Assembly (NCBI GenBank): GCA_009787075.1
Contig: WRGS01000128.1
Coordinates: 1-6,081 of the forward strand
DNA: 6,081 nucleotides
From: Paludibacter sp.
Lineage (GTDB): Bacteria; Bacteroidota; Bacteroidia; Bacteroidales; Paludibacteraceae
Direction of reading: 5' to 3'
The notes below the pieces were generated by a model that was not told the DNA's origin, made no database searches, and saw nothing but the letters and a program-made list of their open reading frames with translations. This document shows, piece after piece, positions 5,991 to 6,081 of the stretch. Both the position numbers and the translations under genes were made by a program. Position 1 is the stretch's first letter, and the number at the start of each line of letters is the position of its first letter.

Positions 5991-6013
5991 ATTTCTATTT
6001 TATTGCTGATTAA

Positions 6014-6081
6014 ATGTTTATAAATAAAAAAGTATGTGCAATACGATTAAGTTCTTGTGCGCTTTTTTTAATTCATTCATT
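6014..6081 (+). CDS. Possible start of a divergent gene cut by the right edge
   Basis: An ATG at 6014-6016 opens a frame that stays open to the window edge (22 codons, MFINKKVCAIRLSSCALFLI...). Two lysines followed by a moderately hydrophobic run look like the beginning of a signal peptide or membrane segment. About 40 bases upstream, TACTTTTT (5970-5977) matches the -7 element except for the last base, with TTTG at 5949-5952 in front of it. The frame is too short to judge and could be chance. A minus-strand frame covering 6023-6081 is also open to the edge. Confidence 0.25.
   Translation, partial: MFINKKVCAIRLSSCALFLIHS

Noticed and set aside
1..6081. CRISPR array, tRNA or rRNA genes, insertion sequence or phage genes
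   Set aside because: No spaced direct repeats, tRNA-like cloverleaf, rRNA sequence, transposase or integrase motifs were seen on either strand.

Overview
The window looks like a piece of a low-GC Bacteroidota chromosome, probably Bacteroidales. Four signs support this. The DNA is AT-rich. Start codons lack Shine-Dalgarno sequences. At least two clean TAnnTTTG (-7 type) promoter elements are present. The TrmD carries the CGHYKGID form of its cofactor loop. The genus cannot be named from the sequence alone.

Layout, left to right. A gene cut by the left edge ends at 225 (+). It converges on a single-domain DnaQ-like 3'-5' exonuclease (255-749, -). An AT-rich divergent spacer with nested inverted repeats and a promoter leads to trmD (917-1588, +), which makes m1G37 in tRNA. 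The 1589-2040 gap is not empty. It holds a GC-rich palindromic repeat (1625-1657) and the decayed 5' part of a small lipoprotein gene with a BACON-like start (1658-1880, -). That gene is broken at its second codon and runs straight into the repeat.

The right two thirds is a compact minus-strand operon, read from about 5890 down to 2041. It encodes a membrane-anchored SGNH protein with a large insertion, a second membrane-anchored SGNH protein, and a polytopic MBOAT O-acyltransferase of the AlgI/PatA/DltB class. The first two genes are 3 bases apart; the second and third overlap by 8 bases. By analogy with alginate and peptidoglycan O-acetylation systems, the MBOAT would bring acyl groups across the inner membrane and the SGNH proteins would transfer them to, or remove them from, a cell-envelope or exported glycan. 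The acceptor is not identifiable here. Upstream of the operon (5912-6081) lie two palindromic sites, and possibly the start of a divergent gene cut by the right edge.

The points most worth a second look are the unusual two-SGNH plus MBOAT operon and the lipoprotein remnant fused in frame to a dispersed-type palindromic repeat.
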